A program made the position numbers and the translations under genes. A model generated the notes under the pieces. That model searched no databases. It had not been told where the DNA came from and worked only from the letters and a program-made list of their open reading frames with translations. From assembly GCF_031432975.1 (NCBI RefSeq), contig NZ_CP133838.1, positions 1,426,001-1,490,000 on the forward strand: a stretch of 64,000 nucleotides of DNA. Reading direction: 5' to 3'. This DNA comes from Buttiauxella selenatireducens (GTDB lineage Bacteria; Pseudomonadota; Gammaproteobacteria; Enterobacterales; Enterobacteriaceae). How positions within the stretch are numbered: position 1 is the stretch's first letter; every line of letters starts with the position of its first letter. Positions 27,649 to 37,886 of this stretch are shown piece after piece.

Positions 27649-28782
27649 GTGAAAATCCTCGTTGACGAAAATATGCCCTATGCACGTGAATTGTTTAGTC
27701 GCCTGGGCGATGTAACTGCAGTGCCAGGCCGCCCGATTCCAGTCTCCGAACTGGCGGATGCCGATGCGTTAATGGTGCGTTCGGTCACCAAAGTGAATGC
27801 TGATTTACTCGAAGGTAAGGGGATTAAGTTTGTAGGTACGGCAACGGCAGGTACTGACCACGTTGACGAAAACTACCTTGCCCACGCGGGCATTGCTTTT
27901 TCAGCAGCTCCAGGGTGTAACGCTATCGCTGTTGTCGAGTACGTCTTTTCTTCACTGCTAATGTTAGCTGAACGTGATGGCTTCCACCTGACAGACCGCA
28001 CGGTCGGTATTGTTGGCGTCGGCAACGTCGGTTCACGTTTGCAGGCACGTCTGGAAGCTTTCGGCGTTCGGACACTGCTGTGCGATCCTCCTCGCGCAGA
28101 TCGCGGCGATGAAGGTGATTTCCAGTCGCTGGAAACCCTGGTGCGTGAAGCGGATGTGCTGACGTTCCATACGCCATTGTTCAAAGACGGCCCGTACAAG
28201 TCGCTGCATCTTGCCGACGAAAAACTGATCTCCAGCCTCAAGCCTGGCACTATTCTGATTAACGCCTGCCGTGGCCCGGTGGTCGATAACGCTGCGTTGC
28301 TGAAATGCCTTGAGAAAGGGCTGGCTCTGAGTGTGGTGTTGGATGTCTGGGAGCCAGAGCCTGAGCTCAATGTGGCGTTGCTCGATAACGTTGATATTGG
28401 TACTGCGCACATCGCAGGTTACACGCTGGAAGGTAAAGCGCGTGGCACCACTCAGGTCTTTGAAGCATTCAGCGAGTTTATTGGTCAGAAACAAAAAGTG
28501 GCTTTAGACACTTTGCTGCCAGCTCCCGAATTTGGCGCTATTACTCTGCATGGTCCGCTCGATCAGCCGACACTCAAAAGACTGGTTCATCTGGTGTATG
28601 ATGTGCGCCGCGATGATGCCCCGTTGCGTAAAGTCGCAGGGGTTCCTGGTGAGTTTGACAAGCTACGCAAAAACTACCTGGAACGCCGTGAATGGTCGTC
28701 ACTACATATTCAGTGTGATGATGAAACTGCGGCACAAACACTGCAAAAACTCGGTTTTAGCGCGGTTCATACTCCTCGCTAA
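27649..28782 (+). CDS. pdxB: Erythronate-4-phosphate dehydrogenase PdxB
   Basis: PdxB catalyses the second step of pyridoxal phosphate synthesis. The 377-residue protein starts with GTG. It has an NAD-binding motif [11 protein letters not shown] near residue 123, the catalytic arginine in NACRGPVVD near 208, and the histidine in TAHIAGYT near 254, as in D-2-hydroxyacid dehydrogenases. A dimerisation tail completes it. Usg, truA and dedA follow on the same strand, as in E. coli. Confidence 0.97.
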   Translation: MKILVDENMPYARELFSRLGDVTAVPGRPIPVSELADADALMVRSVTKVNADLLEGKGIKFVGTATAGTDHVDENYLAHAGIAFSAAPGCNAIAVVEYVFSSLLMLAERDGFHLTDRTVGIVGVGNVGSRLQARLEAFGVRTLLCDPPRADRGDEGDFQSLETLVREADVLTFHTPLFKDGPYKSLHLADEKLISSLKPGTILINACRGPVVDNAALLKCLEKGLALSVVLDVWEPEPELNVALLDNVDIGTAHIAGYTLEGKARGTTQVFEAFSEFIGQKQKVALDTLLPAPEFGAITLHGPLDQPTLKRLVHLVYDVRRDDAPLRKVAGVPGEFDKLRKNYLERREWSSLHIQCDDETAAQTLQKLGFSAVHTPR

Positions 28783-28795
28783 CCCTATTCTTTTG

Positions 28796-28824
28796 TCCCA
28801 CCGGGCTGAAATCCGGTGGGATAC
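28796..28824 (+). terminator. Stem-loop between pdxB and usg
   Basis: A 9-bp stem TCCCACCGG/CCGGTGGGA with TACTGTTTTATT after it. Probably an attenuator, since pdxB-usg-truA is usually read through. Confidence 0.6.
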
Positions 28825-28852
28825 TGTTTTATTAAGTCTGGAGTAAACCAAC

Positions 28853-29866
28853 ATGTCTGAAGGCTGGAATATTGCCGTTTTAGGTGCCACGGGTGCCGTA
28901 GGCGCAGCTGTGATTGAACTGCTTGCCGAACGCCAGTTCCCGGTTGGTGAATTGTATGCCCTGGCGCGTAGTGAAAGCGCAGGTGAAAACATTCGTTATG
29001 AAGGAAAAACCGTGATGGTTCAGGATGCTGAATCATTTGACTGGACTCAGGTTCAGCTTGCGTTCTTCGTCGCCGGTGTTGAAGCTTCGGCGCGTTTCGC
29101 CGAAGAAGCCACCAACGCCGGTTGCCTGGTGATTGACTCAAGCGGTCTGTTTGCCATGGAGCATGATGTGCCGTTGGTGGTGCCTGATGTGAACCCATTC
29201 GTATTGGGTGAATATCGCAATCGTAACCTGGTTGCCGTTGCCGACAGCCTGACCAGCCAGTTGCTGACCGCGCTGAAACCGCTGATTGAACAAGGTGGCT
29301 TATCACGTATTCAGGTGACTAATTTACTGGCGGCTTCTGGTCGTGGGAAAAGTGCGGTCGATGCGTTGGCTGGGCAGAGCGCTCGCTTGCTAAACGGTTT
29401 GCCAATCGAAGAAGAAGATTTGTTTGGTCGCCAGTTGGCCTTCAACATGCTGCCATTAGTCCCGGACGCTGAAGGCAGCGTTCGTGCTGAACGTCGCCTG
29501 GTGAACGAAGTGCGTAAAGTGCTGCAGGATGAAGGCGTGATGATTTCTGCGAGCATGGTTCAGGCACCAGTGTTCTACGGCCACGCGCAAATGGTGAACT
29601 TCGAAGCGATGCGTCCGCTGGCTGCTGAAGAAGCGCGTGATGCGTTTGGCCAGTTTGAAGACATTGAAGTGTCTGAAGAAGGGCTGTATCCAACTCAGGT
29701 TTCTGATGCTTCGGGTAGCGCGCATCTTTCCATTGGCTGTATTCACAATGACTACGGAATGCCGGAGCAGATCCAATTCTGGTCTGTGGCTGATAACGTC
29801 CGTTTCGGTGGCGCACTGATGGCGGTGAAAACGGCTGAAAAATTAGTGCAGGAGTATATGTACTAA
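28853..29866 (+). CDS. usg: Aspartate-semialdehyde dehydrogenase-like protein Usg
   Basis: A 337-residue homologue of aspartate-semialdehyde dehydrogenase with the NADP-binding GATGAVG block near residue 11. The active-site cysteine of true enzymes (Asn-Cys-Thr-Thr) is replaced: this stretch reads Val-Ala-Asp-Ser-Leu-Thr, with a serine at the equivalent place. It is therefore unlikely to have dehydrogenase activity, as in E. coli Usg. Its stop overlaps the truA start (TAATG). Function unknown. Confidence 0.93.
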   Translation: MSEGWNIAVLGATGAVGAAVIELLAERQFPVGELYALARSESAGENIRYEGKTVMVQDAESFDWTQVQLAFFVAGVEASARFAEEATNAGCLVIDSSGLFAMEHDVPLVVPDVNPFVLGEYRNRNLVAVADSLTSQLLTALKPLIEQGGLSRIQVTNLLAASGRGKSAVDALAGQSARLLNGLPIEEEDLFGRQLAFNMLPLVPDAEGSVRAERRLVNEVRKVLQDEGVMISASMVQAPVFYGHAQMVNFEAMRPLAAEEARDAFGQFEDIEVSEEGLYPTQVSDASGSAHLSIGCIHNDYGMPEQIQFWSVADNVRFGGALMAVKTAEKLVQEYMY

Positions 29867-30681
29867 TGTCCGACGAGTTGATCGAGACCCCGCTTCATAA
29901 GATTGCACTCGGCATTGAGTACGACGGCAGCAAATATTACGGCTGGCAGCGCCAGAACGAAGTGCGCAGCGTGCAGGAGAAGCTTGAAAAAGCGCTCTCT
30001 AAAGTGGCGGATGAGCCAATTAGTGTGTTCTGCGCCGGTCGTACCGACGCAGGTGTACATGCGACCGGCCAGGTTGTGCACTTTGAAACACGTGTTCAGC
30101 GTAAAGATGCAGCGTGGACGCTCGGGGCAAATGCGAATTTACCTGGAGACATCGCGGTGCGTTGGGTGAAAGCTGTACCGGACGATTTTCATGCCCGGTT
30201 CAGCGCCACGGCGCGTCGTTACCGTTATGTCATCTATAACGAGCGGCTGCGACCTGCAGTCATGGGGCAGGGGGTGACACATTTCTATCACCCTCTGGAT
30301 GCCGACCGTATGCACCGTGCAGCACAGTGTTTGTTGGGTGAGAACGATTTTACTTCGTTCCGTGCGGTGCAGTGCCAGTCGCGTACGCCCTGGCGCTACC
30401 TGATGCACATTACCGTGACCCGCTATGGCTCGTACGTCGTGGTAGACATCAAAGCGAACGCGTTTGTGCATCATATGGTGCGCAACATTGTTGGCAGCTT
30501 GATGGAAATCGGTTGTGGTAATAAAGACGAAAACTGGATGGCAGAGTTGCTGGCGGCGAAAGATCGTAAATTGGCTGCCGCGACCGGAAAAGCAGAAGGC
30601 TTGTACTTAGTTTCTGTTGATTACCCTGAACATTTTGCATTGCCTAAACCCCCGATGGGGCCACTATTTTTGGCAGACTGA
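29866..30681 (+). CDS. truA: tRNA pseudouridine(38-40) synthase TruA
   Basis: TruA makes pseudouridine at positions 38-40 of the tRNA anticodon arm. The 271-residue product has the catalytic aspartate in Gly-Arg-Thr-Asp-Ala-Gly-Val-His at Asp61. The start overlaps the usg stop by one base, so translation is coupled. dedA follows after 25 bases. Confidence 0.97.
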   Translation: MSDELIETPLHKIALGIEYDGSKYYGWQRQNEVRSVQEKLEKALSKVADEPISVFCAGRTDAGVHATGQVVHFETRVQRKDAAWTLGANANLPGDIAVRWVKAVPDDFHARFSATARRYRYVIYNERLRPAVMGQGVTHFYHPLDADRMHRAAQCLLGENDFTSFRAVQCQSRTPWRYLMHITVTRYGSYVVVDIKANAFVHHMVRNIVGSLMEIGCGNKDENWMAELLAAKDRKLAAATGKAEGLYLVSVDYPEHFALPKPPMGPLFLAD

Positions 30682-30706
30682 CGCCAGACGAGACAGGTAA
30701 ATAACG

Positions 30707-31366
30707 ATGGAATTTATCCGCTTCATTATTGATTTTATTCTGCACATTGATGTGCATTTGGCGGAGTTGGTTGCGCAGTACGGTGTCTGGGTTTATGCCA
30801 TTCTGTTTTTAATTTTGTTCTGCGAAACCGGTCTGGTTGTTACGCCGTTTTTGCCAGGCGATTCCTTGCTGTTTGTGGCGGGTGCGCTGGCTGCACTGCC
30901 AACAAACGATCTGAACGTGCATACCATGGTGATTTTAATGGTGATTGCCGCTATTGTGGGCGACGCCGTAAACTACACTATCGGACGGCTGTTTGGTGAA
31001 AAACTCTTCAGCAACCCGGATTCAAAAATCTTCCGCCGCAGTTATCTTGATAAAACCCACGCTTTTTACGAGCGTCATGGCGGAAAAACGATTATCCTCG
31101 CGCGCTTCGTACCGATTGTGCGAACCTTCGCACCGTTTGTCGCAGGGATGGGGCACATGTCCTACCGTCATTTTGCGATGTATAACGTAGCGGGTGCGTT
31201 GCTGTGGGTATTGTTGTTTACCTACGCAGGTTACCTGTTTGGCGATTTGCCTATTGTGCAGGAAAACCTGAAATTACTGATTGTAGCGATTATCGTGCTG
31301 TCGATTTTGCCTGGCGTAATTGAAATTATTCGCCACAAACGTGCAGCCAAACGCCTGCAAAAGTAA
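30707..31366 (+). CDS. dedA: DedA-family membrane protein
   Basis: A 219-residue inner-membrane protein of the DedA/VTT family, linked to undecaprenyl phosphate or phospholipid recycling and membrane potential. It shows the conserved Glu near residue 45 in [18 protein letters not shown] and the Arg in [14 protein letters not shown] near 135. Last gene of the pdxB-usg-truA-dedA run, with accD 138 bases downstream. Confidence 0.94.
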   Translation: MEFIRFIIDFILHIDVHLAELVAQYGVWVYAILFLILFCETGLVVTPFLPGDSLLFVAGALAALPTNDLNVHTMVILMVIAAIVGDAVNYTIGRLFGEKLFSNPDSKIFRRSYLDKTHAFYERHGGKTIILARFVPIVRTFAPFVAGMGHMSYRHFAMYNVAGALLWVLLFTYAGYLFGDLPIVQENLKLLIVAIIVLSILPGVIEIIRHKRAAKRLQK

Positions 31367-31504
31367 CCCCATCGCGCGGTTCGACCACTTTTTTATCCAA
31401 AGTCGCGAGCCGTTATGTTTTAATGAGCACCATTTATGGTCTGGGGCAGGTCACACTGCCACAGAAAAACTGGCATCGACCAGGTTCAAGCAGAAAGGTC
31501 ATCA

Positions 31505-32419
31505 ATGAGCTGGATTGAACGAATTCTCAATAAGAGCAATATTACCCCTACCCGTAAGGCGAGTATCCCTGAAGGGGTGTGGACTAAATGCGACAGCTGT
31601 GGCCAGGTTCTGTACCGTGCAGAACTGGAACGCAATCTTGAAGTCTGCCCAAAATGTGATCATCACATGCGCATGTCCGCGCGCGATCGCTTGCACAGCC
31701 TGTTAGATGAAGGTTCGCTGTTTGAGTTGGGTAGTGAACTTGAGCCAAAAGATATTCTCAAGTTTAAAGACTCCAAAAAATACAAAGACCGTCTGGCATC
31801 AGCCCAGAAAGAAACTGGCGAGAAAGATGCGCTGGTGGTCATGAAAGGTACGCTCTATAACATGCCTGTTGTTGCTGTGGCATTTGAGTTTGCCTTTATG
31901 GGTGGTTCTATGGGTTCTGTTGTGGGCGCGCGCTTTGTTCGTGCCGTTGAACAGGCTCTGGAAGACAACTGCCCGCTGATCTGTTTCTCCGCTTCTGGTG
32001 GCGCACGTATGCAAGAAGCGCTGATGTCGCTGATGCAGATGGCAAAAACCAGTGCAGCACTGGCAAAAATGCAGGAACGCGGTCTGCCGTATATTTCGGT
32101 TCTGACTGACCCAACGATGGGTGGCGTATCTGCAAGTTTTGCGATGCTTGGCGATCTCAACATTGCTGAGCCAAAAGCCCTGATCGGCTTTGCAGGTCCG
32201 CGTGTTATCGAGCAAACCGTTCGTGAAAAACTGCCGCCAGGTTTCCAGCGCAGTGAGTTCCTGATTGAAAAAGGGGCGATCGACATGATCGTTCGTCGTC
32301 CAGAAATGCGCCTGAAACTGGCAAGCGTTCTGGCAAAACTGACAAATCAGCCAGCGCCAAATCCGGAAGCTCCGCCTGAACCGATAGTGGTTCCGGAAGC
32401 ACCGGCAGAAGGTCACTAG
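31505..32419 (+). CDS. accD: Acetyl-CoA carboxylase carboxyltransferase subunit beta AccD
   Basis: AccD and AccA form the carboxyltransferase that makes malonyl-CoA. From the ATG at 31505 the product is 304 residues. An N-terminal zinc ribbon has Cys29, Cys32, Cys48 and Cys51, and the crotonase-like carboxyltransferase domain follows with the [12 protein letters not shown] and [10 protein letters not shown] oxyanion-hole blocks. It has two extra residues after WIERI compared with E. coli. The frame is open 23 codons upstream, but this is unlikely to be used because AAAGG lies before the inner ATG. Confidence 0.97.
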   Translation: MSWIERILNKSNITPTRKASIPEGVWTKCDSCGQVLYRAELERNLEVCPKCDHHMRMSARDRLHSLLDEGSLFELGSELEPKDILKFKDSKKYKDRLASAQKETGEKDALVVMKGTLYNMPVVAVAFEFAFMGGSMGSVVGARFVRAVEQALEDNCPLICFSASGGARMQEALMSLMQMAKTSAALAKMQERGLPYISVLTDPTMGGVSASFAMLGDLNIAEPKALIGFAGPRVIEQTVREKLPPGFQRSEFLIEKGAIDMIVRRPEMRLKLASVLAKLTNQPAPNPEAPPEPIVVPEAPAEGH

Positions 32420-32434
32420 GCCTGATTGTTAAAT

Positions 32435-32466
32435 AAGGGCAGGCCGAACAGGTTCTGCCCTTTTTC
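32435..32466 (+). terminator. Terminator after accD
   Basis: Stem AAGGGCAG/CTGCCCTT with a 12-base loop and a T run. Ends accD, with likely partial read-through to folC. Confidence 0.75.
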
Positions 32467-32492
32467 TTGAACCGTAGCGTAGAGCGGGCATC

Positions 32493-33761
32493 ATGGAAAA
32501 AACTCAAACACCTCAAGCCACGTCGCCCCTGGCCACGTGGCTTTGTTATCTGGAAAACCTCCATTCTAAAACCATTGAGCTTGGCCTCGACCGTGTTAAA
32601 AAAGTTGCAGCGACGCTCGATGTACTGAAACCTGCGCCGACAGTGTTTACTGTTGCGGGGACCAACGGGAAAGGGACAACCTGTCGTACGCTGGAAAAAG
32701 TCTTGATGGCGGCGGGTTATAGCGTCGGCGTTTATAGTTCACCTCATCTTGTGCGCTATACCGAGCGGGTGCGCATCCAAAGCGAAGAGTTGGACGAGGC
32801 CTTCCATACCGCGGCATTTGCTCAGATTGAAGCCGCGCGCGGTGAAACTTCGCTGACCTATTTCGAGTTCAGTACCTTGTCGGCGTTGCTGTTGTTTAAG
32901 CAGATGGCGGTTGATGTGGTCATTCTTGAAGTGGGTCTGGGCGGACGTCTGGATGCGACCAATATTGTCGATGCTGATGTGGCTGTCGTCACCAGCATTG
33001 CCCTTGATCACACCGACTGGCTGGGTCCAGACCGTGAAAGTATCGGGCGTGAGAAGGCAGGTGTCTTCCGTGGAGGAAAACCTGCAGTGGTAGGAGAGCC
33101 GGATATGCCGTTGACCATCGCTGATGTGGCGATTGAAAAAGGCGCGCACTTGCTGCGCCGTGGCGTGGACTGGTCTTACCGCGTTGAAGAGAACAGCTGG
33201 AGCTTCAAAGACAAGCTGGGTGAACTGAGTGGATTACCATTGCCACTGGTGCCTCAACCGAATGCCGCAACCGCACTGGCAGCACTGCGTGCAAGCGAGC
33301 TGAATGTGAGTATTGGCGCTATCATTCAAGGGATTAAAGAGGCGACTTTACCTGGGCGATTCCAGATTATTTCGCAAGCGCCATTGGTTATTCTGGATGT
33401 GGCGCACAATCCTCATGCGGCAGCTTATCTTGCCGGGCGGCTGGCAGAATTGCCAAAACGTGGCCGCGTGCTGGCTGTCATCGGTATGTTACACGATAAA
33501 GATATCGCCGGTACGCTGGCAAATTTGTCCCCTCAAGTCGATAGCTGGTATTGTGCTCCGTTAGAAGGGCCGCGCGGTGCAAGTGCTGAACAGCTGATTG
33601 AACATCTCGGTCAGGGTGAAGTCTACGACACTGTGGCTCAGGCCTGGTATGCTGCAATGAAGGCAGCAACGGAAAATGATACCGTGCTGGTGTGTGGTTC
33701 ATTTCATACAGTAGCCCACGTAATGGAAGCGCTGGACGCGGAGAAAGCAGGTGGCGAGTAA
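32493..33761 (+). CDS. folC: Bifunctional dihydrofolate synthase/folylpolyglutamate synthase FolC
   Basis: FolC adds glutamate to dihydropteroate and to reduced folates. The 422-residue protein has the ATP-binding P-loop VAGTNGKGTTC near residue 54, the SSPHLVRYTER block near 82, and the C-terminal ligase domain with DVAHNPHAA. It overlaps the GTG start of dedD by 11 bases, so the two are coupled. Confidence 0.97.
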   Translation: MEKTQTPQATSPLATWLCYLENLHSKTIELGLDRVKKVAATLDVLKPAPTVFTVAGTNGKGTTCRTLEKVLMAAGYSVGVYSSPHLVRYTERVRIQSEELDEAFHTAAFAQIEAARGETSLTYFEFSTLSALLLFKQMAVDVVILEVGLGGRLDATNIVDADVAVVTSIALDHTDWLGPDRESIGREKAGVFRGGKPAVVGEPDMPLTIADVAIEKGAHLLRRGVDWSYRVEENSWSFKDKLGELSGLPLPLVPQPNAATALAALRASELNVSIGAIIQGIKEATLPGRFQIISQAPLVILDVAHNPHAAAYLAGRLAELPKRGRVLAVIGMLHDKDIAGTLANLSPQVDSWYCAPLEGPRGASAEQLIEHLGQGEVYDTVAQAWYAAMKAATENDTVLVCGSFHTVAHVMEALDAEKAGGE

Positions 33762-34473
33762 GTTTCAAAATCGATTAGTCGGAACCATTATTCTGGTCGC
33801 ACTGGGGGTCATTATCCTGCCAGGGCTGCTTGATGGTCAGAAAAAGCATTATCAGGATGAGTTTGCCGCTATTCCTCTGGTTCCAAAACCGGGTGATACC
33901 GATGAGCCTGATATGCTGCCTGCTGCGACTCAGGCACTCCCTTCACAACCACCGGAAGGTGCGGCTGAAGAGGTGCGTGCGGGTACAGCGACCGCTCCTG
34001 GGCTGGATATCGCCTCACTACCTGGAGACAGTGGTGCAGGTATTGATGAAGTTCCCGTCACCCGTGAACAGCCTAAACCCAAGCCCGTGGTTGAGAAGCC
34101 AAAACCGGTAGAAAAACCACAGAGCAAAGCCGCTGCGGATCAAACGGCAGAACGTCTGGCGATGATGAACGAAGAACCTCCAGTCGCGGAAAAGCCAGCG
34201 AAGCAAGAAACTGCTGAGAAGGCACCGTCTGGGCAAGCCTATGTCGTACAGCTCGGCGCATTGAAAAATGCCGAAAAAGTTAATGAAATTGTTGGTAAAC
34301 TGCGCGGCGCAGGGTTCCGTGTTTACACGTCACCGTCAACACCAGTACAGGGTAAAATCACGCGTATTCTGGTCGGGCCGGAAGTCTCGAAAGACAAACT
34401 CAAGTCTTCATTAGGTGAGCTGAATTCGCTTTCCGGTCTAAACGGTGTAGTGATGAATTATACGGCGCGGTAG
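33751..34473 (+). CDS. dedD: Cell division protein DedD (SPOR domain)
   Basis: A 240-residue inner-membrane protein that gathers at the septum. One N-terminal membrane helix (about 8-28) is followed by a long Pro/Glu/Lys-rich linker (about 50-165) and a C-terminal SPOR domain (about 165-240) that binds denuded glycan strands. It starts with GTG inside the end of folC. A palindromic repeat and a hairpin with an A+T-rich tail follow, before cvpA. Confidence 0.95.
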   Translation: MASKFQNRLVGTIILVALGVIILPGLLDGQKKHYQDEFAAIPLVPKPGDTDEPDMLPAATQALPSQPPEGAAEEVRAGTATAPGLDIASLPGDSGAGIDEVPVTREQPKPKPVVEKPKPVEKPQSKAAADQTAERLAMMNEEPPVAEKPAKQETAEKAPSGQAYVVQLGALKNAEKVNEIVGKLRGAGFRVYTSPSTPVQGKITRILVGPEVSKDKLKSSLGELNSLSGLNGVVMNYTAR

Positions 34474-34483
34474 TGCGGTATTC

Positions 34484-34583
34484 TTCGCCCTCACCCCGAC
34501 CCTCTCCCCCAGGAGAGGGGGAAAGGCGATGGCGAAAACTGTACAGTCCCCTCTCCCTCAGGGAGAGGGTTAGGGTGAGGGTT
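34484..34583. repeat. REP-like GAGAGGG palindromes, copy 3 (two units)
   Basis: Two hairpins in tandem (CCCTCTCCCCCAGGAGAGGGGG and CCCTCTCCCTCAGGGAGAGGG) bounded by CCTCACCC and GGGTGAGGG. Between dedD and cvpA. Confidence 0.8.
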
Positions 34584-34621
34584 GTTTTAGCACCAAAGCC
34601 CGCCAAAATAGGCACTTTTTT

Positions 34622-34660
34622 AATGGCGTTGAGCATTTTTTCAACGCCATTATTTATTTA
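34622..34660 (+). terminator. Terminator after dedD
   Basis: Stem AATGGCGTTGA/TCAACGCCATT with an 8-base loop and an ATTTATTTA tail. It is a plausible end of the folC-dedD transcript, though the tail is not a pure T run. Confidence 0.6.
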
Positions 34661-34680
34661 CGCGAGGGAAGGAAATCCCT

Positions 34681-34696
34681 ACGCAAACGTTTTCTT
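34681..34696. promoter_or_regulatory. PurR operator for cvpA-purF
   Basis: ACGCAAACGTTTTCTT matches the PurR consensus ANGCAANCGNTTNCNT completely. It is 59 bases before cvpA, as in E. coli, where PurR with hypoxanthine or guanine represses the operon. Confidence 0.9.
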
Positions 34697-34754
34697 TTTC
34701 TGTTAGAATGCGCCCCGAACTGGACGTCAGGGCGATTTGTCGTGAGATTTGTTC

Positions 34755-35240
34755 ATGGTCTGGATAGATTACGCCATTATTGCAGTTATCGGCTTCTCGG
34801 CTCTGATTAGCGTTATTCGTGGGTTTGTGCGTGAAGCGTTATCGCTTGTAACCTGGGGTTGTGCTTTCTTTGTCGCCAGTCATTACTACACTTACCTGTC
34901 AGTCTGGTTCACTGGCTTTGAAGACGAACTGGTACGAAACGGAATAGCTATTGCGATACTGTTTATCGCGACACTCATCGTCGGTGCGATAGTCAATTAT
35001 GTGATTAGCGCGCTGGTTGAGAAAACCGGCCTGTCGGGTACAGACAGGGTGTTGGGGATCTGTTTCGGTGCTTTACGTGGAGCGCTGATCGTCGCCGCCA
35101 TTCTGTTCTTTCTTGATACGTTTACTGGTTTTTCGAAGAGTGACGACTGGCAAAAGTCGCAGCTTATCCCGCAATTCAGTTTCATCATCAGATGGTTCTT
35201 TGACTATCTGCAAAGCTCGTCAAGTTTCTTACCCCGGTAA
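34755..35240 (+). CDS. cvpA: Colicin V production protein CvpA
   Basis: A 161-residue inner-membrane protein with about four helices; the frame also begins two codons earlier with TTG. It is needed for colicin V export and for tolerance of bile salts, with an unclear molecular role. It is the first gene of the PurR-controlled cvpA-purF operon, with purF starting 40 bases later. Confidence 0.95.
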   Translation: MVWIDYAIIAVIGFSALISVIRGFVREALSLVTWGCAFFVASHYYTYLSVWFTGFEDELVRNGIAIAILFIATLIVGAIVNYVISALVEKTGLSGTDRVLGICFGALRGALIVAAILFFLDTFTGFSKSDDWQKSQLIPQFSFIIRWFFDYLQSSSSFLPR

Positions 35241-35279
35241 TCGTATCGGGGGGTTGTGGCTTAATGAGGAAAAGACAAC

Positions 35280-36797
35280 ATGTGCGGTATTGTCGGTATC
35301 GCCGGTTTTATGCCGGTCAACCAGTCGATTTATGACGCGTTAACGGTGCTTCAGCACCGTGGGCAGGATGCCGCAGGCATCGTCACCATTGATGCCTTAA
35401 ACTGTTTTCGTCTGCGTAAAGCTAATGGTCTGGTGAGCGATGTATTTGGTGCCATTCACATGCAACGCTTGCAGGGAAACATGGGTATCGGCCATGTGCG
35501 TTACCCTACAGCGGGTAGCTCAAGTGCCTCTGAAGCCCAGCCTTTCTATGTGAACTCCCCTTACGGTATTACCCTTGCACACAACGGTAACCTGACGAAC
35601 GCGCACGAACTGCGCCAAAAGCTGTTCGAAGAAAAGCGTCGTCACATTAACACCACTTCTGATTCCGAAATTCTGCTCAATATTTTCGCCAGCGAGCTGG
35701 ATAACTTCCGCAACTATCCGTTGGAAGCCGACAACATTTTTGCCGCCATCGCTGCGACTAACCGCCAGATCCGTGGCGCTTATGCCTGTGTTGCAATGAT
35801 CATTGGCCATGGAATGGTGGCGTTCCGCGATCCAAATGGCATCCGTCCACTGGTGATGGGTAAACGCGATTTGGGCGATGGACGTACCGAATATATGGTG
35901 GCTTCCGAAAGTGTGGCGCTTGATACGCTGGGCTTCGAATTCCTGCGTGATATTGCCCCTGGCGAAGCGGTGTATATCACTGAGAAAGGCCAGTTGTTCA
36001 CACGCCAGTGTGCCGACAACCCGACCAGCAATCCTTGCTTGTTCGAGTACGTCTACTTTGCCCGTCCGGACTCGTTCATCGACAAGATTTCCGTGTATAG
36101 CGCACGTGTTGAGATGGGTAAAAAGCTCGGTGAGAAAATTGCTCGCGAGTGGGAAGATTTGGATATTGATGTGGTTATCCCGATTCCAGAAACTTCCTGT
36201 GATATCGCACTGGAGATCGCCCGTATTCTCGATAAGCCGTATCGCCAGGGGTTCGTGAAAAACCGCTACGTTGGCCGTACCTTTATCATGCCGGGCCAGC
36301 AGCTGCGTCGTAAATCTGTGCGTCGTAAACTCAATGCTAACCGTGCTGAGTTCCGCGATAAGAATGTGCTGCTGGTGGATGACTCTATCGTTCGTGGTAC
36401 CACTTCTGAGCAGATTATCGAGATGGCTCGCGAAGCGGGTGCGAAAAAAGTATACCTCGCATCAGCGGCGCCAGAAATTCGCTTCCCGAACGTGTATGGC
36501 ATTGATATGCCAAGCGCTAACGAACTGATTGCTCATGGCCGCGAAGTGGATGAAATTCGTCAGCTCATCGGTGCCGACGGTTTGATTTTCCAGGATCTGG
36601 ACGATCTGATTGAAGCGGTTCGCGTTGAGAACCCGGATATCACTCAGTTTGAGTGCTCCGTGTTCAACGGCATCTACGTTACCAAAGATGTTGATCACGA
36701 GTATCTTGAGTATCTTGAGTCACTGCGTAATGACGATTCGAAAGCCATTCAGCGTCAAAATGAAGTGGAAAACTTAGAGATGCATAACGAAGGGTGA
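35280..36797 (+). CDS. purF: Amidophosphoribosyltransferase PurF
   Basis: PurF makes 5-phosphoribosylamine, the first step of purine synthesis, and is feedback-inhibited by AMP and GMP. The 505-residue protein begins Met-Cys-Gly-Ile, so the catalytic N-terminal cysteine is exposed once Met is removed. It has the class II glutaminase domain (2-235) and the phosphoribosyltransferase domain, with the PRPP loop [14 protein letters not shown] near residue 364. It has the same length as E. coli; near the end the DNA shows a small direct repeat (GAGTATCTT twice) without a length change. Confidence 0.98.
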   Translation: MCGIVGIAGFMPVNQSIYDALTVLQHRGQDAAGIVTIDALNCFRLRKANGLVSDVFGAIHMQRLQGNMGIGHVRYPTAGSSSASEAQPFYVNSPYGITLAHNGNLTNAHELRQKLFEEKRRHINTTSDSEILLNIFASELDNFRNYPLEADNIFAAIAATNRQIRGAYACVAMIIGHGMVAFRDPNGIRPLVMGKRDLGDGRTEYMVASESVALDTLGFEFLRDIAPGEAVYITEKGQLFTRQCADNPTSNPCLFEYVYFARPDSFIDKISVYSARVEMGKKLGEKIAREWEDLDIDVVIPIPETSCDIALEIARILDKPYRQGFVKNRYVGRTFIMPGQQLRRKSVRRKLNANRAEFRDKNVLLVDDSIVRGTTSEQIIEMAREAGAKKVYLASAAPEIRFPNVYGIDMPSANELIAHGREVDEIRQLIGADGLIFQDLDDLIEAVRVENPDITQFECSVFNGIYVTKDVDHEYLEYLESLRNDDSKAIQRQNEVENLEMHNEG

Positions 36798-36801
36798 AAC
36801 C

Positions 36802-36953
36802 ATCCTCACCCTAACCCTCTCCTTGAAGGAGAGGGGATAGCCCGTGTTCTTCTTCTCCTTGAGACAGGGAATAGCCCGGTGTTCTTCCTCTTCTGAAGGA
36901 TAGAACGGTTTTCTCCCTCTCCTGGGGGAGAGGGGTGGGGTGAGGGCAGCACT
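36802..36953. repeat. REP-like GAGAGGG repeats, copy 4 (cluster)
   Basis: About 150 bases between purF and ubiX made of a left CCTCACCCTAACCCTCTCC arm, an inner stretch with repeated GGATAGCCCGTGTTCTTC-like text, and a right CCTCTCCTGGGGGAGAGGGG hairpin followed by GGGGTGAGGGC. It is the same family as at 42007 and 63377, with short spacers repeated in tandem. Confidence 0.75.
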
Positions 36954-37018
36954 TCTTGCATCCCCGCCCATCTTACGGCAAAGTCAGCCCAGATAAACTT
37001 CTCGGGCGAATGCAGATT

Positions 37019-37588
37019 ATGAAACGGTTAATTGTTGGGATTTCAGGTGCCAGTGGCGCAACATATGGTGTGCGACTCCTTCAGGTACTACAACAATTAC
37101 CGGATGTGGAAACACACCTCATTATGAGCAATGCCGCTCGCCAAACCCTTGCGCTAGAAACCGATATGTCCCTGCGCGAAGTCCAGGCGTTGGCTGATGT
37201 GGTGCATGATGCCCGTGATATCGCCGCCAGCCTTTCTTCAGGCTCTTTTAAGACCCATGGCATGGTCATATTGCCCTGCTCAATCAAAACCCTTTCTGGC
37301 ATTGTTCACAGCTATACAGATGGCCTGCTCACGCGGGCGGCAGACGTGGTGCTAAAAGAGCGTCGCCCTTTGGTTCTTTGCGTACGCGAAACCCCGTTGC
37401 ACCTGGGCCATCTGCGCTTAATGACGCAAGCAGCTGAGCTGGGAGCCGTGATTATGCCGCCGATGCCTGCGTTCTATCATCGCCCGCAAAGCGTGCAGGA
37501 TATTGTCGATCAGACAGTTAATCGGGTACTCGACCAGTTTGATATTGAGCTTCCGCAAGACCTGTTCACCCGCTGGACTGGTGCATAA
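37019..37588 (+). CDS. ubiX: Flavin prenyltransferase UbiX
   Basis: UbiX prenylates FMN to make the cofactor of the UbiD decarboxylase in ubiquinone synthesis. From the ATG at 37019 the product is 189 residues, as in E. coli. It has the FMN-binding GISGASGATYGVRLL block near residue 8 and the SIKTLSGIVHSYTDGLL block. An earlier in-frame start would overlap the repeat upstream and is not conserved. Confidence 0.97.
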   Translation: MKRLIVGISGASGATYGVRLLQVLQQLPDVETHLIMSNAARQTLALETDMSLREVQALADVVHDARDIAASLSSGSFKTHGMVILPCSIKTLSGIVHSYTDGLLTRAADVVLKERRPLVLCVRETPLHLGHLRLMTQAAELGAVIMPPMPAFYHRPQSVQDIVDQTVNRVLDQFDIELPQDLFTRWTGA

Positions 37589-37623
37589 GCGCAGTGCCAG
37601 TGTGGTGCATCACAAAACCCAAT

Positions 37624-37644
37624 GCCTCATAATGGGGCGTTTTT
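37624..37644 (+). terminator. Weak terminator after ubiX
   Basis: A 5-bp stem GCCTC/GGGGC (one G-T pair) and loop ATAAT, followed by GTTTTT. It would separate ubiX from argT. Confidence 0.45.
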
Positions 37645-37794
37645 GTAACCCCGATCACTTCCAGAACATTTATCCGCTATTTTCCACCGTTAATGCTTTT
37701 CCATCAGACCAGACCTGCTATCTTTCATTTCTATGACAGAGTTGTAACTATTTTTTAACATGAAACTTCACGCTTTCTTTCACGCAAAAAAAAG

Positions 37795-37811
37795 TGGCAT
37801 GAGAACTGCAA
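37795..37811 (+). promoter_or_regulatory. Sigma-54 promoter of argT
   Basis: TGGCAT-GAGAA-CTGCA has the required GG and GC dinucleotides ten bases apart, about 75 bases before argT. argT in enterics is known to be activated by NtrC under nitrogen limitation. Half-like NtrC motifs (TGGTGCA) lie near 37579 and 37603. Confidence 0.75.
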
Positions 37812-37886
37812 CTCTGAATCAGCAGCACAGAACAAACACAACACGACATTACACATAATAAGATCAGTCAAAATTGAGGGTTACGT

